Shown: piece by piece, positions 6,022-7,357 of the stretch
How positions within the stretch are numbered: position 1 is the first letter of the stretch
Layout: every line of letters starts with the position of its first letter
Assembly: GCA_007118045.1 (NCBI GenBank)
Contig: SKTG01000391.1
Location: 1 to 7,357, forward strand
Source: Nitriliruptoraceae bacterium
Lineage (GTDB): Bacteria > Actinomycetota > Nitriliruptoria > Nitriliruptorales > Nitriliruptoraceae
Direction of reading: 5' to 3'
DNA: 7,357 nucleotides
Notes under the pieces: generated by a model
Told to the model about the DNA's origin: nothing
Seen by the model: only the letters and a program-made list of their open reading frames with translations
Database searches by the model: none
Program-made: the position numbers and the translations under genes

Positions 6022-6372
6022 ATGAACGTGCTGATGATCGTCAACGGTCCACCCTACGGTTCGGAGCTGCCCTTCAACGCGCTCCGGCTCGCCGTGTCGC
6101 TGGCCAAGCGCGACGGGGTCGAGGTGCGGCTGTTCCTGATGGGGGATGCGGTGGGCACCGCCATCGACGGCCAGCAACTGCCCGACGGCTACTACCACCT
6201 CGACCGGATGGTCTCCAGCGTGCTCCGCAAGGGGGCCGAGGTCGGCTGTTGTGGCACCTGCCTCGACGCCCGTGGCATCGGCGACGATCGGCTGGTCGAC
6301 GGCGCCCGGCGCTCCACGATGGACGAGCTCACCGACTGGACGCTCGAGGCCGAGCGGGTCATCACGTTCTGA
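6022..6372 (+). CDS. DsrE/DsrF-family sulfur-relay-like protein
   Basis: A 116-residue soluble protein beginning MNVLMIVNGPPYG, the first strand and loop of the DsrE fold. It continues with NALRLAVSLAKR (19-30), VRLFLMGDAVG (35-45) and the cysteine cluster GCCGTCLDARG (75-85; Cys76, Cys77, Cys80), and ends DWTLEAERVITF. DsrE-family proteins carry or transfer sulfane sulfur on a conserved cysteine, usually as small oligomers; the cluster position after the fourth strand agrees with this. The ATG at 6022 has CAGGAG (6011-6016) five bases before it. An in-frame open stretch upstream shadows the MFS gene and is not coding. It follows the MFS gene by 88 bases on the same strand and probably works with the MBL-rhodanese protein in sulfane-sulfur handling. 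The protein looks complete despite the broken gene that abuts its stop. Confidence 0.9.
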   Translation: MNVLMIVNGPPYGSELPFNALRLAVSLAKRDGVEVRLFLMGDAVGTAIDGQQLPDGYYHLDRMVSSVLRKGAEVGCCGTCLDARGIGDDRLVDGARRSTMDELTDWTLEAERVITF

Positions 6373-6521
6373 CCATTCTCGGATCCCTGGCCGCCGGGGC
6401 GCTGCTGCACACCGTGGGCTGGACCACCCTCAACCTGCTCCTGCTGCCCTTCATCGCCACCACCGCCGCCGCCATCCTCTGGCGGCAACGACGTCCTCGA
6501 CCCCAGCCCTCCGTCTCGGAG
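6372..6521 (+). pseudogene. C-terminal remnant of a second MFS transporter
   Basis: In the +3 frame, immediately after the dsrE stop, about 45 codons read like the last two membrane helices of an MFS permease. One helix has the pattern SLAAGALLHTVGW (residues from 6384), followed by LNLLLLPFIATTAAAILW and a basic tail RQRRPRPQ. There is no start codon or ribosome site, and the frame simply runs on without recognisable similarity to a stop at 6830. The two helices do not match the end of the intact MFS protein upstream, so this is a fragment of a different transporter, not a duplication. A deletion that joined the dsrE gene to the tail of a former neighbour is the simplest explanation. Recognition of the fragment is by pattern only. 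Confidence 0.6.
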
Positions 6522-6772
6522 GTCGGGACCGACCAGGGCCCGCTCGACATCTTCGCCGTGGCCTTACGCGGTGACGAGTACGCCCGATCTCACGGTTGTG
6601 CTCGCCCTACTGGAGAGCCGGTCGGCCCCCTCCGTCGCTGGTTGCGCCGTCGCAGGTGGGACCCAGCGTGCCCTCCAGCGCCAGGAGTGGTTTCCGCAGT
6701 CGTGTTCGATACCGGGCGATCCATGCTGGGGCCAGAGCGTGCCCGTTTGATGCCCCGGTGCAACAGGGGGCT
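6522..6772. other. Gap of about 250 bases with no recognised gene
   Basis: No frame on either strand gives a recognisable protein here. A frame of the preceding remnant stays open but is composition-driven. An imperfect inverted repeat (10 of 12), GGACCCAGCGTG at 6659-6670 and CATGCTGGGGCC at 6722-6733, is visible. Local base usage looks less codon-like than in the flanking genes, as expected of decaying sequence next to a truncated gene. Confidence 0.5.
6752..6771 (-). terminator. Hairpin just past the stop of the minus-strand membrane gene
   Basis: Arms GCCCC (6752-6756) and GGGGC (6767-6771) flank a ten-base loop, starting one base after the TGA (6775-6773) of the minus-strand gene. There is no T-tract, so it would be a non-canonical terminator. 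Support is mainly positional. Confidence 0.3.
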
Positions 6773-7357
6773 TCAAGAGGGCAGGGCGTCAGTGCTGTTT
6801 CTGGATGACTCTGGATCGGCAAGCTCGTGACGGCTCGTGCGGTCCTGTGGGGAGTCAGTCGTGGGGGCCCGTCGAAGGGCGACGGCGAGACCGATGAAGT
6901 AGATGGTCGCGATCATGAGCGGTCTGAACAGACCGTTGAGTACCACGGCGGTGGGGCCGAGATGGGCGAAAGCCAGGCCGGTGACGGTGCCAAGGACCCC
7001 GATACCGATCGCGGCCCAGCCGAGCCAGTTGGCAACGATGCGGCTGAAGACGATGGCGGCGCCGATGGAGGCGAGCGCGATCCCGAATAGCGCGAGGATG
7101 CCGATGGCGGTCATGCCGGAGTCGATGGCGTTGAGCGCGAGCGCGGCCGCCTCGATGGCCTCTCGTTCGGCCTCGCTCGCGGTCTGCCAGGCCGTGGCGA
7201 GGGTGGCGTGGCCATAGCCGTCGAGGGCGCCGAGGACGATGGCCAGCGTGCCTCCGGTGATGATCAGGTGGATGGGCATCCAGCTCGTGGAGTCGGCCAG
7301 GGCCAGACGTGAGGTGGCTGACGGATCGGCATCGACCGGGTGGAGGGGTAGTGGCCC
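6773..7357 (-). CDS. Polytopic membrane protein of unknown function (N-terminus outside window)
   Basis: The frame is open from the window edge to a TGA at 6775-6773, giving 194 visible residues. A methionine at 7279 is an internal candidate start, but 26 further codons upstream (reading GPLPLHPVDADPSATSRLAL and on to STSW) are coding-like and contain no start. 'LHPVD' followed by an acidic and polar stretch looks like the end of a first membrane helix, so the true start is probably beyond the edge. After WMPIHL come about four hydrophobic segments: IITGGTLAIVLGAL, GMTAIGILALFGIALASIGAAIVF, WLGWAAIGIGVLGTVTGLAF and LMIATIYFIGLAVAL. An Ala/Glu-rich loop separates the first two, and the tail is polar. 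The layout resembles uncharacterised actinobacterial integral membrane proteins. I do not recognise the family. It is transcribed towards the plus-strand sulfur operon and seems unrelated to it. Confidence 0.75.
   Translation of the reverse strand, partial: GPLPLHPVDADPSATSRLALADSTSWMPIHLIITGGTLAIVLGALDGYGHATLATAWQTASEAEREAIEAAALALNAIDSGMTAIGILALFGIALASIGAAIVFSRIVANWLGWAAIGIGVLGTVTGLAFAHLGPTAVVLNGLFRPLMIATIYFIGLAVALRRAPTTDSPQDRTSRHELADPESSRNSTDALPS

Noticed and set aside
6366..6376. Frameshift within dsrE rather than a separate MFS remnant
   Set aside because: The DsrE domain is full length and ends with its usual final strand; the downstream hydrophobic segment belongs to a different fold.
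6659..6733. Imperfect inverted repeat as possible insertion-sequence ends
   Set aside because: Only 10 of 12 positions match, the ends are 51 bases apart, there is no transposase or target duplication, and such matches occur by chance in GC-rich DNA.

Overview
The window is very GC-rich, every gene shows strong G/C third-position bias, stops overlap the next start as GTGA, and at least one start looks leaderless. This fits a high-GC actinobacterium; a deep-branching, Nitriliruptor-like lineage is possible, but that is inference and the sequence does not fix a species. The theme is thiol, sulfane-sulfur and arsenic chemistry.

Layout. (1) 1-2475, plus strand: the 3' end of an ArsR-type regulator, then after a 126-bp gap with an 8-bp inverted repeat, an operon-like run of an ACR3 arsenite exporter, a small CC-motif (HesB-like) protein and a tandem UspA protein. 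The last two junctions overlap by 4 and 8 bases, so translation is probably coupled. (2) 2476-2504: a short convergent gap with a hairpin. (3) 2505-3182, minus strand: an ArsR helix-turn-helix fused to a rhodanese domain. (4) 3183-3294: a divergent promoter region with two TCAA/TTGA inverted repeats, one suited to each promoter. (5) 3295-6372, plus strand: a metallo-beta-lactamase/double-rhodanese protein of the persulfide dioxygenase type, an MFS transporter starting inside its stop codon, and a DsrE-family protein. (6) 6372-6521: the tail of a different MFS transporter with no beginning, abutting the dsrE stop, a likely deletion scar. (7) 6522-6772: nothing recognised. (8) 6773-7357, minus strand: a polytopic membrane protein of unknown function whose beginning lies outside the window.

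Working model (inference): the ArsR-rhodanese protein, whose only cysteines are the C-X4-C of its rhodanese loop, represses itself and the divergent operon and is released when those cysteines are persulfidated or bind arsenic. The MBL-rhodanese and DsrE proteins then handle sulfane sulfur, and the MFS protein moves a related solute. The neighbouring ACR3 unit exports arsenite. The adjacency suggests a joint arsenic and reactive-sulfur stress island. No individual family here is new; the most notable points are the CC-motif gene coupled to acr3, the paired operators, and the missing catalytic residues in the MBL-rhodanese protein.
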